Of a DNA stretch of 64,000 nt, positions 41,838 to 49,879 are shown piece by piece. The notes under the pieces are model-generated. The model saw only the letters and a program-made list of their open reading frames with translations. It searched no databases and was not told the origin of the DNA. Numbering within the stretch: position 1 is the first letter of the stretch; each line of letters opens with the position of its first letter. Source of the DNA: Epilithonimonas mollis (GTDB lineage Bacteria; Bacteroidota; Bacteroidia; Flavobacteriales; Weeksellaceae); the NCBI RefSeq assembly GCF_900142325.1, contig NZ_FRAM01000001.1:1116001-1180000 (forward strand), given 5' to 3'. The position numbers and the translations under genes are program-made.

Positions 41838-43094
41838 TTAAAACAAAGTCAGCTGCTGAGAAAACTGATTCTGAAATTTGGACTGACTTCCACAGATAAT
41901 TAACTTTCTCAAATTCAAATCAGTTAAATGTTTCAGAAAAGGATTTCCATAAGTGAAATCAATAAAATATTTAGCACGGTTGACCGCTGCGCCGAGTTTT
42001 TTAAGATGGTCAATTGTCAAAACCTGGAATTGTCTTGCGCTCACAATTTTCTGTGCAGTTTTCACACCAATTCCCGGGATTCTGAGAATCATCTTATAAT
42101 CTGCGGTTTGAAGATTAACCGGAAATTGGTCGAGATGTCGCAACGCCCAGCTTAATTTCGGGTCTACTTCCAAATCGAGAAAAGGCATATTGAAATCTAA
42201 AATCTCATCCGCTTTGAAACCATAAAAACGCATCAGCCAATCCGACTGATACAAACGATTTTCCCTCAAAACAGGAACTTCAGCGGTAATCGCTGGTAAA
42301 CGATTATCCACCGTCACAGGAATGTAACCCGAATAATAAACACGTTTCATCCCATAATTTTTATAGAAATGGTCCGCGACTTTGATGATTTGCAAGTCAT
42401 TTTCATTGGTCGCACCAACAATCATTTGTGTCGATTGTCCGGCGGGCGCAAACTTCGGAGCACTTCGGATGATTTTCTTTTCATCTTTATATTGCTGAAT
42501 GCCTTTCTGTACGATCCGCATCGGCTGAAGCATATCTTCCCGATTTTTGTCTGGCGCTAATAATTTCAACCCGGATTCTGTGGGAATTTCAAGATTAACG
42601 GAAAGTCGGTCGGCGTAAAGTGCGGCTTCATTCATTAAATCATCACTCGCCCCAGGAATTGATTTGAGATGAATATAACCATTGAAATTGTGTTCGGTTC
42701 TCAGCTTTTTCGCCACCCGAACCAAACGCTCCATTGTTGTATCCGCATCTTTGAAAATTCCTGAACTCAGAAATAAACCTTCGATATAGTTTCGCCTGTA
42801 AAAACTGATGGTCAAATCGACCACTTCTTCTACGGTGAAAGCAGCCCGTTTGATATCATTCGATTTTCTGGAGACGCAATAGATGCAATCGTAGATGCAA
42901 TGATTGGTGAGAAGGATTTTAAGAAGTGAGACACAACGTCCGTCTTCTGTATAAGTGTGACAAATTCCGCTGGCTGAGCTGTCGCCCAAGCCTCCGTTAT
43001 TTTTTCGTTTTCCACCGCTGGAAGAACACGACACATCGTACTTCGCAGCATCTGCGAGTATTTCGAGTTTTTCTTTGATGCGGTCGAAATTCAT
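41838..43094 (-). CDS. Putative DNA modification/repair radical SAM protein (TIGR03916)
   Basis: 418 residues. The radical SAM cluster is LTNHCIYDCIYCVSR (C-x3-C-x2-C), and the start DRIKEKLEILADAAKYDVSCSSSG is typical of TIGR03916. The SAM-binding barrel occupies about 60-330, and a helix-hairpin-helix DNA-binding motif (LRIPGIGVKTAQKIVSARQF, about 352-371) follows. It pairs with TIGR03915 in the next gene. The role is proposed to be repair or modification of DNA, with no proven substrate. A -33/-7 promoter lies upstream at 43130-43160. Confidence 0.93.
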   Translation of the reverse strand: MNFDRIKEKLEILADAAKYDVSCSSSGGKRKNNGGLGDSSASGICHTYTEDGRCVSLLKILLTNHCIYDCIYCVSRKSNDIKRAAFTVEEVVDLTISFYRRNYIEGLFLSSGIFKDADTTMERLVRVAKKLRTEHNFNGYIHLKSIPGASDDLMNEAALYADRLSVNLEIPTESGLKLLAPDKNREDMLQPMRIVQKGIQQYKDEKKIIRSAPKFAPAGQSTQMIVGATNENDLQIIKVADHFYKNYGMKRVYYSGYIPVTVDNRLPAITAEVPVLRENRLYQSDWLMRFYGFKADEILDFNMPFLDLEVDPKLSWALRHLDQFPVNLQTADYKMILRIPGIGVKTAQKIVSARQFQVLTIDHLKKLGAAVNRAKYFIDFTYGNPFLKHLTDLNLRKLIICGSQSKFQNQFSQQLTLF

Positions 43095-43129
43095 TTGACT
43101 GTTTAAAATTTATAGTAATTAATATCTGT

Positions 43130-43160
43130 CAAATTTAATTCCAAATTTGACAAATATCAA
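43130..43160 (-). promoter_or_regulatory. Promoter TTG-N20-TAAATTTG for the radical SAM gene
   Basis: On the minus strand TTG (43160-43158) and TAAATTTG (43137-43130) are 20 bases apart, 36 bases before the ATG. This is a close match to the Bacteroidota consensus. Confidence 0.6.
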
Positions 43161-43261
43161 GGATTTATGATAGATGTTATCAACAGTCTAAAACGATAAA
43201 ATTAGTATCTTTACCATTATTAAATTTTCAAAATTCCATCTTAATAAAATAAATACTCCAT

Positions 43262-44590
43262 ATGAATCATAAACCCGTTGAAGGTTTTTCCAAATTGACA
43301 AAACTGGGGAAAATCGACTGGCTCGTAAATGAATACCTTAAAGGAAACACAGAATATCAAAATATATTAAACCAATATTGGAACGACAATGCCGATTTGC
43401 AGAAACTTCACGATGAGTTTTCTGAAAATACCATTTCCAATTTTTATATGCCTTACGGAATTGCCCCGAATTTCCTCATCGACGGGAAATTATTTGCGCT
43501 TCCGATGGCAGTGGAAGAAAGTTCTGTCGTTGCAGCCGCCTCAAAAGCAGCAAAATTCTGGATTGACAAAGGAGGTTTTAAAACAACCATTATCAATACG
43601 AAAAAACTTGGTCACACCCATTTTATTATTGATGTAGAATCGCATAAACTTCAGCATTTTTTTAATTTTAAATTAAAGAAAAAATTATTTGAAGCTACAG
43701 AAAGTATCACTGCCAATATGAGAAATCGTGGTGGCGGAATTTTAGAAATAAAACTGGTAGATAAAACTTCCGAAATGCCAAATTATTATCAACTGAAGGC
43801 AAGTTTTGATACGGTGGATTCTATGGGAGCCAACTTCATCAATTCCTGTCTTGAACAATTTGGTAAAACATTGAAAGAAGAGATTTCTCTTGAAGAAAGC
43901 TTCACACAGGAAGAAAAAAATTCTCTTCAGGTGGTGATGAATATTCTTTCGAATTTCACTCCGGATTGTATTGTGAGAGCAGAAGTTTCTTGTAAAATTG
44001 AAGATCTGAAAGATGACAGCGGAATTTCAAATGAAGAATTTGCAAGAAAATTTAAACAGGCGGTGACGATTGCCGAAATCGAGCCGTACAGAGCAACGAC
44101 TCATAACAAAGGGATCATGAACGGTGTTGATGCTGTAGTCATTGCAACCGGAAATGATTTCCGTGCAACAGAAGCTTGTGCTCACGCTTATGCCGCGAGA
44201 AACGGAAAATATTCTTCGTTGACACATTGCACGACAGACAATGGGATTTTCAGATTTTGGATTGACCTGCCGATTTCGGTTGGTGTGGTTGGCGGTTTAA
44301 CGAATCTTCATCCGTTAGTGAAATTCTCTTTGGCACTTTTAGGAAAACCATCTGCTCAGGAATTGATGAGTATTTTGGCGGTTTCCGGATTGGCGCAGAA
44401 TTTTGGAGCGCTTCGTTCTTTGGTGACAACGGGAATCCAGAAAGGTCATATGAAAATGCATCTTTTCAATATTTTGAATCAATTTGGTGCAACAGAAGAC
44501 GAAAAACAGCATTTTGTGACTTATTTCAAAGACAAAACGGTTAGTCATCACGAGGTGATTTCGGAGCTGGAGAAATTGAGAAATAAATAG
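43262..44590 (+). CDS. Hydroxymethylglutaryl-CoA reductase, class II type
   Basis: 442 residues, no membrane segment, so soluble class II. Signature parts: MAVEESSVVAAASKAAKFW (catalytic Glu region), VDSMGANFINSC (D-x-M-G-A-N coenzyme loop), and VVGGLTNLHPLVKFSLALLG. The start MNHKPVEGFSKLTKLGKIDWL is that of Bacteroidota and lactic-acid-type enzymes. It makes mevalonate from HMG-CoA in isoprenoid synthesis (the degradative reverse reaction is possible). It stands apart from the other mevalonate genes. Confidence 0.95.
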   Translation: MNHKPVEGFSKLTKLGKIDWLVNEYLKGNTEYQNILNQYWNDNADLQKLHDEFSENTISNFYMPYGIAPNFLIDGKLFALPMAVEESSVVAAASKAAKFWIDKGGFKTTIINTKKLGHTHFIIDVESHKLQHFFNFKLKKKLFEATESITANMRNRGGGILEIKLVDKTSEMPNYYQLKASFDTVDSMGANFINSCLEQFGKTLKEEISLEESFTQEEKNSLQVVMNILSNFTPDCIVRAEVSCKIEDLKDDSGISNEEFARKFKQAVTIAEIEPYRATTHNKGIMNGVDAVVIATGNDFRATEACAHAYAARNGKYSSLTHCTTDNGIFRFWIDLPISVGVVGGLTNLHPLVKFSLALLGKPSAQELMSILAVSGLAQNFGALRSLVTTGIQKGHMKMHLFNILNQFGATEDEKQHFVTYFKDKTVSHHEVISELEKLRNK

Positions 44591-44594
44591 ATTT

Positions 44595-44765
44595 ATGTTT
44601 GGATTGGCTTTATCAGCACTGATTTTGGTTTTCGGAATATTTTTAAGAACCACAAACAATCTAGGATTCGCAAGTTCGAAGAGATTTTCCTGGTTATTTA
44701 TTATTTTGGGAATTATCACATTAACAGGAAAAATTATTATTTTATATCAAAAAGGAGAATTATAA
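44595..44765 (+). CDS. Small two-helix membrane protein, 56 residues
   Basis: ATG 44595 to TAA 44763-44765, 56 codons plus stop. It begins 4 bp after the HMG-CoA reductase stop and ends 3 bp before the DUF423 start, so it is squeezed into a gap with no other content. Two hydrophobic segments (GLALSALILVFGIFLR and WLFIILGIITLTGKIIIL) surround a short polar loop NNLGFASSKRFS. The context and helix structure support a real membrane protein. Function unknown. Confidence 0.7.
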   Translation: MFGLALSALILVFGIFLRTTNNLGFASSKRFSWLFIILGIITLTGKIIILYQKGEL

Positions 44766-44768
44766 AAA

Positions 44769-45155
44769 ATGAAAAACCTCACTTTAATCATAGGCGGAAT
44801 CTACGGCCTGTTATCCGTAATTCTTGGTGCTTTTGGCGCACACGCATTCAAAAAAATATTATCAATCGAAAGACTGGAAAGCTTTGAAACTGCCGTTCGT
44901 TACGAAATGTACGCCGCGTTTTTTCTTTTAATTGTCGGTTATATTTTGAAATTTGAAACGGCTTCTGAAAAATGGATTTCTATCTTGATGATTGCGGGAA
45001 CTTTTATATTTTCCGTGAGCATTTATTGTCTGGCTTTCCAGGATGTTTGGGGCGTTAATCTCAAATTTCTCGGTCCAATCACACCACTTGGAGGATTGTT
45101 TATGATTATCTCCTGGGTAATGTTGATTTGGTATTTTGCTAAGGCTAAATTCTAA
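44769..45155 (+). CDS. DUF423 family membrane protein
   Basis: 128 residues, four predicted helices. It begins KNLTLIIGGIYGLLSVILGAFGAHAFKK, the YgdD/DUF423 signature (G-A-F-G-A-H-x-[LF]), with FETAVRYEMYAAFFLLIVGY and PLGGLFMIISWVML. Inner membrane; function not established. It directly follows the small 56-residue membrane protein, suggesting one transcript from HMG-CoA reductase onward. Confidence 0.94.
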   Translation: MKNLTLIIGGIYGLLSVILGAFGAHAFKKILSIERLESFETAVRYEMYAAFFLLIVGYILKFETASEKWISILMIAGTFIFSVSIYCLAFQDVWGVNLKFLGPITPLGGLFMIISWVMLIWYFAKAKF

Positions 45156-45164
45156 TTAAACCAA

Positions 45165-45425
45165 ATGTTCTTCATCTTCGGAATCAAAACCAAACTCGCA
45201 GGAAAAGAAGAGCGTAAAGTCCTGAAAAATGGCTTTATGGTCAAGGCGATTGTTTCGGTTTACAAGAATTATTTCGAATTGTTTTTCATTCCAATATTTC
45301 CGTTCAGCAAAAAGTACAGCATTTATATTCCGCATTCTGATGAGTACTATGAAACCGGATTTGGTTCATCCAATATGCCCGCAGAATATCTGGAAATCTG
45401 TAAAGAAGCCGGCAGAATGTATTGA
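45165..45425 (+). CDS. Zinc-ribbon-like small protein without zinc cysteines
   Basis: 86 residues, 9 bp after DUF423. It has the shape of the small zinc-ribbon proteins (MFFIFGIKTK... then FFIPIFPFSKKYSIYI), but the two Cys pairs of that family are missing: only one Cys (EICKEAG) is present. So it is a degenerate member. The central YKNYFELFFIPIFPFSK may be a short membrane-facing hairpin. Function unknown. Confidence 0.6.
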   Translation: MFFIFGIKTKLAGKEERKVLKNGFMVKAIVSVYKNYFELFFIPIFPFSKKYSIYIPHSDEYYETGFGSSNMPAEYLEICKEAGRMY

Positions 45426-45490
45426 TAGCAAGTTATTCCGAAAACTGATTTCAATCAGAGATTTATATCAAGTAATTCGTCACTTTTTCT

Positions 45491-45498
45491 TAAATTTG
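45491..45498 (+). promoter_or_regulatory. -7 promoter box TAAATTTG for sucC
   Basis: TAAATTTG matches TAnnTTTG, 39 bases before the sucC ATG. Confidence 0.5.
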
Positions 45499-45537
45499 TG
45501 CGTCTTATAAAATTTAAAAATTAATCAATTATATATT

Positions 45538-46728
45538 ATGAATCTTCACGAGTATCAATCAAAAGAGATTTTAGCAAAATATGGCGTTAATATCCAACGC
45601 GGTTTTGTTGCAAACAACGTAGATGAGGCTGTTGCTGCTGCCGAAAAACTAACTGCTGAAACCGGTGCGCAAGGTTGGGTTGTAAAAGCTCAGATCCACG
45701 CTGGTGGCCGTGGAAAAGGTGGAGGTGTTAAGTTTTCTCCGAATATGGAAAAACTTAAAGAAAACGCAGGTAACATCATCGGGATGCAGCTCATCACGCC
45801 GCAGACTTCTGCTGAAGGCAAAAAAGTAAACTCTGTATTGGTTGCAGAAGATGTATATTATCCCGGAGAAACTGAAACTAAAGAATTCTACGTTTCCATT
45901 CTTCTTGACAGAGCACTTGGAAAAAATACCATCGTATATTCGACAGAAGGCGGAATGGATATCGAGCATGTTGCTGAAGTGACGCCACACTTGATCCACA
46001 AAGAAGTAATCGATGCAGCTTACGGACTACAAGGTTTCCAGGCTAGAAAAATTGCTTTCGGACTTGGTCTTGAAGGTAATGCTTTCAAAGAATTTACAAA
46101 ATTCATTACATCATTATATAATGCTTATATCGGAATCGATGCCTCTCTTTTCGAGATCAACCCGGTTTTGAAAACTTCTGATAACAAAATCATCGCAGTA
46201 GATGCAAAAGTAACTTTGGATGATAACTCTTTGTTCCGTCACAAAGATCTTGCTGAGCTAAGAGATACAAGAGAAGAAGATCCATTGGACGTAGAAGCTG
46301 GTGAAGCTGGACTTAACTTCGTAAAACTGGATGGAAACGTTGCTTGTATGGTAAACGGTGCTGGTCTTGCAATGGCGACTATGGATATCATCAAATTATC
46401 CGGAGGAAATCCCGCAAACTTCCTGGACGTTGGCGGAACTGCTGATGCACAGAGAGTTCAGACCGCTTTCGGAATCATCCTGAGAGACCCTAACGTAAAA
46501 GCAATTTTGATCAACATATTTGGAGGAATCGTAAGATGCGACAGAGTTGCTCAAGGTGTTGTAGATGCTTACAATGCTATGGGAAGCCTTCCAGTTCCAT
46601 TGATCGTAAGACTGCAGGGTACGAATGCCGTAGAAGCTAAGAAACTGATTGACGAATCCGGACTTCCTGTTCACTCAGCGATCACTCTTGAAGAAGCTGC
46701 AAACAAAGTAAAAGAAGTGTTAGCGTAA
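45538..46728 (+). CDS. sucC: Succinate-CoA ligase (ADP-forming) subunit beta
   Basis: 396 residues, full length. ATP-grasp opening MNLHEYQSKEILAKYGV, VKAQIHAGGRGKGGGVKFS, the metal-binding LFEINPVLK and the CoA-ligase domain NGAGLAMATMDIIKLSGGNPANFLDVGG. It couples succinyl-CoA cleavage to ADP phosphorylation in the TCA cycle, with SucD as partner. sucD is not next to it, unusual for many bacteria but normal in flavobacteria. A strong terminator follows. Confidence 0.97.
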   Translation: MNLHEYQSKEILAKYGVNIQRGFVANNVDEAVAAAEKLTAETGAQGWVVKAQIHAGGRGKGGGVKFSPNMEKLKENAGNIIGMQLITPQTSAEGKKVNSVLVAEDVYYPGETETKEFYVSILLDRALGKNTIVYSTEGGMDIEHVAEVTPHLIHKEVIDAAYGLQGFQARKIAFGLGLEGNAFKEFTKFITSLYNAYIGIDASLFEINPVLKTSDNKIIAVDAKVTLDDNSLFRHKDLAELRDTREEDPLDVEAGEAGLNFVKLDGNVACMVNGAGLAMATMDIIKLSGGNPANFLDVGGTADAQRVQTAFGIILRDPNVKAILINIFGGIVRCDRVAQGVVDAYNAMGSLPVPLIVRLQGTNAVEAKKLIDESGLPVHSAITLEEAANKVKEVLA

Positions 46729-46749
46729 AACTAAAATTTCAATAAAATT

Positions 46750-46775
46750 AAATGAGCTCAGAATTTGAGCTCATT
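46750..46775 (+). terminator. Terminator of sucC
   Basis: Stem AAATGAGCTCA / TGAGCTCATTT with a 4-base loop and a T-run. It may also serve the convergent peroxiredoxin gene. Confidence 0.85.
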
Positions 46776-46811
46776 TTTTTTAAAACAGTTATTTATGAAA
46801 ACCATTCAAGG

Positions 46812-47447
46812 CTAAAGATCAGGTTGTGGTGTATAACGTAAATAAGGTTTTACCACTTTCACACCTTTTGTAAATTTTTTCTCGGCATCTTCCTGCGAAA
46901 CGGCAGGTGGAATGATGACATCGTCGCCTTCCTGCCAGTCAACAGGTGTTGCAATACCATAGCCATCTACCAATTGTAAGGAATCGAGGACTCTTAGAAT
47001 TTCAGTAAAATTACGTCCCGTAGAAGCCGGATAAGTAATGATTAGTCTCACTTTCTTATTAGGATCGATAATTAGCAGTGATCTTATCGTCAAAGTTGCA
47101 CTGGCATTGGGATGGATAAAGTCATACAGTTCAGAAACCTTTCTGTTTTCATCCGCAATGATCGGAAATTCTACTTCTGTATTCTGTGTTTCATTGATAT
47201 CAGAGATCCAGCCTTTATGATTCTCTATTCCGTCCACACTCAAGGCCAGAACTTTTGTATTTCTTTTATCAAATTCAGGTTTTAGATGGGCCGTTTTTCC
47301 CAATTCTGTTGTACAGACAGGTGTATAGTCTGCCGGATGAGAAAATAAGATCCCCCAGGAATCTCCCAGATAATCATAGAAATTGATAGTTCCCAGACTA
47401 CTTTCTGCATTAAAATCCGGTGCGGTATCGCCAAGTTTTATTGACAT
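46812..47447 (-). CDS. 1-Cys peroxiredoxin (Prx6 type)
   Basis: 211 residues from ATG 47447 (MSIKLGDTAPDFNAESSLG). Peroxidatic Cys45 is in SHPADYTPVCTTELG; there is no resolving cysteine, as in Prx6. IITYPASTGRNFTEILRVLDSLQL and WQEGDDVIIPPAV mark the Prx6 group, whose C-terminal domain makes dimers. It reduces hydrogen and organic peroxides in the cytosol. The TTG upstream is part of the -7 box, and a perfect palindrome (47504-47518) lies at the likely -33 position. Confidence 0.95.
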   Translation of the reverse strand: MSIKLGDTAPDFNAESSLGTINFYDYLGDSWGILFSHPADYTPVCTTELGKTAHLKPEFDKRNTKVLALSVDGIENHKGWISDINETQNTEVEFPIIADENRKVSELYDFIHPNASATLTIRSLLIIDPNKKVRLIITYPASTGRNFTEILRVLDSLQLVDGYGIATPVDWQEGDDVIIPPAVSQEDAEKKFTKGVKVVKPYLRYTPQPDL

Positions 47448-47477
47448 AATATTTTTTATTTTTTGGTTAATGAGAAA

Positions 47478-47485
47478 CAAAAATA
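47478..47485 (-). promoter_or_regulatory. -7 promoter box TATTTTTG of the peroxiredoxin gene
   Basis: Minus-strand TATTTTTG, 30 bases before the ATG. It covers the spurious TTG start at 47480. Confidence 0.6.
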
Positions 47486-47503
47486 ATAATTAAAAATTAA
47501 TTC

Positions 47504-47518
47504 ATACTAACTTAGTAT
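47504..47518. promoter_or_regulatory. Perfect palindrome ATACTAA-C-TTAGTAT upstream of the peroxiredoxin gene
   Basis: A 15-bp perfect dyad centred about 29 bp upstream of the -7 box, so it covers the -33 region. It is a likely operator for a repressor of the MarR/HxlR kind; no regulator gene is adjacent. Confidence 0.6.
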
Positions 47519-47537
47519 AATTTATTTTCAAAATAAA

Positions 47538-47556
47538 AGCGGAAAATGATTCCGCT
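47538..47556 (-). terminator. Terminator of the arginine decarboxylase gene
   Basis: Stem AGCGGAA / TTCCGCT with a short loop, then TTTTATTTTG on the minus strand. Confidence 0.7.
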
Positions 47557-47563
47557 GATTTTA

Positions 47564-48955
47564 TTAATATCCTAAAAGTTTTAATACATCTTCCGGCTTC
47601 TGCTCTTCCCGGAACAATTCATAAGTGATGTTTCCATCTTCATCCTTATCAATCAAAATATGCTTTGGCTGCGGCATCAAACAATGGTGAACACCACCAT
47701 AACCACCAATGGTCTCCTGATATGCTCCAGTGTGGAAAAATCCGATATACAAAGGTTTTGTTTCATTGAAAACAGGCAGATAAATCGCATTCGTATGCTG
47801 TTCAGAATTGTAGTAATCATCTGAATCACAAGTCAATCCACCAAGAAAAACTCTTTCGTAAGAATCTTCCCAACGATTAAGCGGCAACATAATAAAATGC
47901 CGGGAAATCGCCCAAGTATCTGGTAAAGTGGTCATAAAAGACGAGTCTATCATATTCCATTTTTCCCTGTCATTTTGCCGCTTCTGAGAAATGATTTTAT
48001 AAAGATGCCCGCCACTTTCTCCAACCGTGAAACTTCCGAATTCTGTATAAATATTTGGTTCTTCAACACCTTCTTCCTCACAGAATTTCTTGATTTGAGA
48101 AACGATTTCATTCACCATATATTGATAATCATAATCGAAATTCAATGAAGTTTTGATAGGAAAACCGCCACCAATATTCAATGAATCCACTTCCGGTGCA
48201 ATTTTTTTAAGTCTTGCATAAACACGAAGACATTTGTACAACTCATTCCAATAATACGCCGTGTCTTTGATACCGGTATTGATAAAAAAATGAAGCATTT
48301 TCAGCCTCGCATTCGGATGTTCCGCAATTTTCTGGCTGTAATAAGGGATGATATCTTTATATCCGATTCCTAATCTGGAGGTATAAAATTCGAACTTAGG
48401 TTCTTCCTCAGAAGCGATTCTGATTCCGATGTCGAAAGTTCTGTCGATGCTTTCTGTCAGCTTATCCAGCTCTCTGTAGTTATCAAGAATCGGTGTAATA
48501 TTTTCGAAACCACTGTTAATTAAATCCGAAATTTTCGCGAGATAATCATCAGTTTTGAAACCATTGCAAATGACTTCGATATCCTTGGTCACTTTTCCTT
48601 TGTCATAAAGCGATTTCACGATATCCATATCATAGGCTGAAGATGTTTCCAGACTAATGTCATTTTTCAACGCTTCTTCTACAACGAAGGCAAAATGGCT
48701 GGATTTGGTGCAATAGCAATATCTGTAATTTTTCTGATAATCGTTTTTTTCAAAAGCTTCCTTGAACCAGAATTTTGCCCTTTCTATATTCTGAGAAATT
48801 TTTGGCAGATAATTGAACTTCAAAGGAGTTCCGAATTTTTCCACAACTTCCATCAGGTTGATGCCGTGGAATTTCAGATTATTTTCTTCTACACTGAATT
48901 CTTCAGTCGGAAAATAAAGCGTTTGGTCAATTAGTTCAGAATATTTTATCTTCAT
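47564..48955 (-). CDS. speA: Arginine decarboxylase (PLP fold III)
   Basis: 463 residues, shorter than E. coli SpeA (658) but matching the Bacteroidota form. PLP lysine in YRYCYCTKSSHFAFVVEEALK, glycine-rich phosphate loop in SLNIGGGFPIK, active-site Cys/Asp in FLGGLTCDSDDYY, and C-terminal FHTGAYQETIGGYGG. The barrel spans about 40-300. It decarboxylates arginine to agmatine for polyamine synthesis. It is a single gene with a terminator; agmatine-using genes are not nearby. Diaminopimelate or carboxynorspermidine decarboxylase are less likely from CDSDD. Confidence 0.88.
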   Translation of the reverse strand: MKIKYSELIDQTLYFPTEEFSVEENNLKFHGINLMEVVEKFGTPLKFNYLPKISQNIERAKFWFKEAFEKNDYQKNYRYCYCTKSSHFAFVVEEALKNDISLETSSAYDMDIVKSLYDKGKVTKDIEVICNGFKTDDYLAKISDLINSGFENITPILDNYRELDKLTESIDRTFDIGIRIASEEEPKFEFYTSRLGIGYKDIIPYYSQKIAEHPNARLKMLHFFINTGIKDTAYYWNELYKCLRVYARLKKIAPEVDSLNIGGGFPIKTSLNFDYDYQYMVNEIVSQIKKFCEEEGVEEPNIYTEFGSFTVGESGGHLYKIISQKRQNDREKWNMIDSSFMTTLPDTWAISRHFIMLPLNRWEDSYERVFLGGLTCDSDDYYNSEQHTNAIYLPVFNETKPLYIGFFHTGAYQETIGGYGGVHHCLMPQPKHILIDKDEDGNITYELFREEQKPEDVLKLLGY

Positions 48956-49046
48956 TTCTGGCTAAAAAAATTTAATTGTTTTTACGATGCAAAAATGATG
49001 AAATAAACTGAATTTCTGCGTTAATAATTCTATAAAAATTAGTGAA

Positions 49047-49679
49047 TTATTTCCCGACAAAAATCAACAAATCACCCTTTTTATATTTGATTGAAATTTC
49101 TTTATTTTCTGCCACATTTCGCGTTCCGATTCTTTCTCCTAAAATCAAATCTTCATTGTACAAAGGCCATTTCAATCCCTTAGTTTCAATGTTTTTGGCA
49201 ATAGGAAAAGGCATTAGCGAAATCATTTTACCTTTAATGCCGGAAATTGAAAAATCTTTAGGAATAAAATAATATGAAGAATAATCATCAAAAAAACGAA
49301 GATCCGCTTGATCTTTAAAAGCAAAAGCCACACTCAGATTCCCAAGAAAATGATCCTGTTCTCCTCCACTTCCGCCATAAACATCGATGTTTTCAAAACT
49401 TTTTTCTAGAATAATTTCGATTGCTTTATGAAAATCAGTTTTGTTTTGGTCAGGCGTTTCGATGATTTCGAAGTTGTAATTCTGACTTTGTTGAATAATT
49501 TCTTCCTCAATTTTATGAGAATCAAAATCCCCAGAAATAAAATCCAATTTATGCAAGGGAAATTTAAGCTGCTGCAAATAATGAAATGCACCATCTGTAC
49601 AAGCTATCAAATCATAACCTGACAATTCGGGAATTGATTTCGGTTCTTCTCCGTTGATGAAAAGTAGAGCTTTTTTCAT
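49047..49679 (-). CDS. Thiamine diphosphokinase
   Basis: 210 residues from ATG 49679 (MKKALLFINGEEPKS); the long open stretch in front is spurious. Typical parts: DGAFHYLQQLKFPLHKLDFISGDFDS, TPDQNKTDFHKAIE (thiamine site, T-D-F/L-x-K-A), and GGSGGEQDHFLGNL. It makes thiamine diphosphate from thiamine and ATP. It is 1 bp after the small membrane protein gene, so is coupled to it and to the adenosyltransferase upstream. Confidence 0.93.
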   Translation of the reverse strand: MKKALLFINGEEPKSIPELSGYDLIACTDGAFHYLQQLKFPLHKLDFISGDFDSHKIEEEIIQQSQNYNFEIIETPDQNKTDFHKAIEIILEKSFENIDVYGGSGGEQDHFLGNLSVAFAFKDQADLRFFDDYSSYYFIPKDFSISGIKGKMISLMPFPIAKNIETKGLKWPLYNEDLILGERIGTRNVAENKEISIKYKKGDLLIFVGK

Positions 49680-49680
49680 T

Positions 49681-49875
49681 TTATAAATCATTGGACTTGT
49701 TAGCAAAAAACACTTTATACAAAAGCAATAAGCCACCTGTAATTTGCAAAATTGTTCCTATTGATAGCATCATATTTCCTGAGAAACCAAAAATACTCCA
49801 ATGAGTGATTTTGAATAGAATTCCAGCAGCACAAACCAACAAGCCAATTATAAAAATCAAAACTGCGTATTTCAT
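49681..49875 (-). CDS. Small two-helix membrane protein resembling GldL N-terminus
   Basis: 64 residues from ATG 49875 (an upstream ATG at 49893 is also possible). Helix 1 is YAVLIFIIGLLVCAAGILF, followed by KITHWSIFGFSGN, then helix 2 MMLSIGTILQITGGLLLLYKVFF. The F-K-I-x-H-W turn and the following G-N-x-M-L resemble the N-terminal membrane hairpin of the gliding/T9SS motor protein GldL, but the periplasmic part is absent. It lies between the PduO gene and the thiamine kinase gene. Function unknown; the GldL link is inference. Confidence 0.65.
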   Translation of the reverse strand: MKYAVLIFIIGLLVCAAGILFKITHWSIFGFSGNMMLSIGTILQITGGLLLLYKVFFANKSNDL

Positions 49876-49879
49876 TTTT

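Noticed and set aside
49680-49736. 19-codon extension of the thiamine diphosphokinase
   Set aside because: It overlaps the small membrane gene and is Cys/Phe-rich, unlike the family, which begins MKKALLFINGE.
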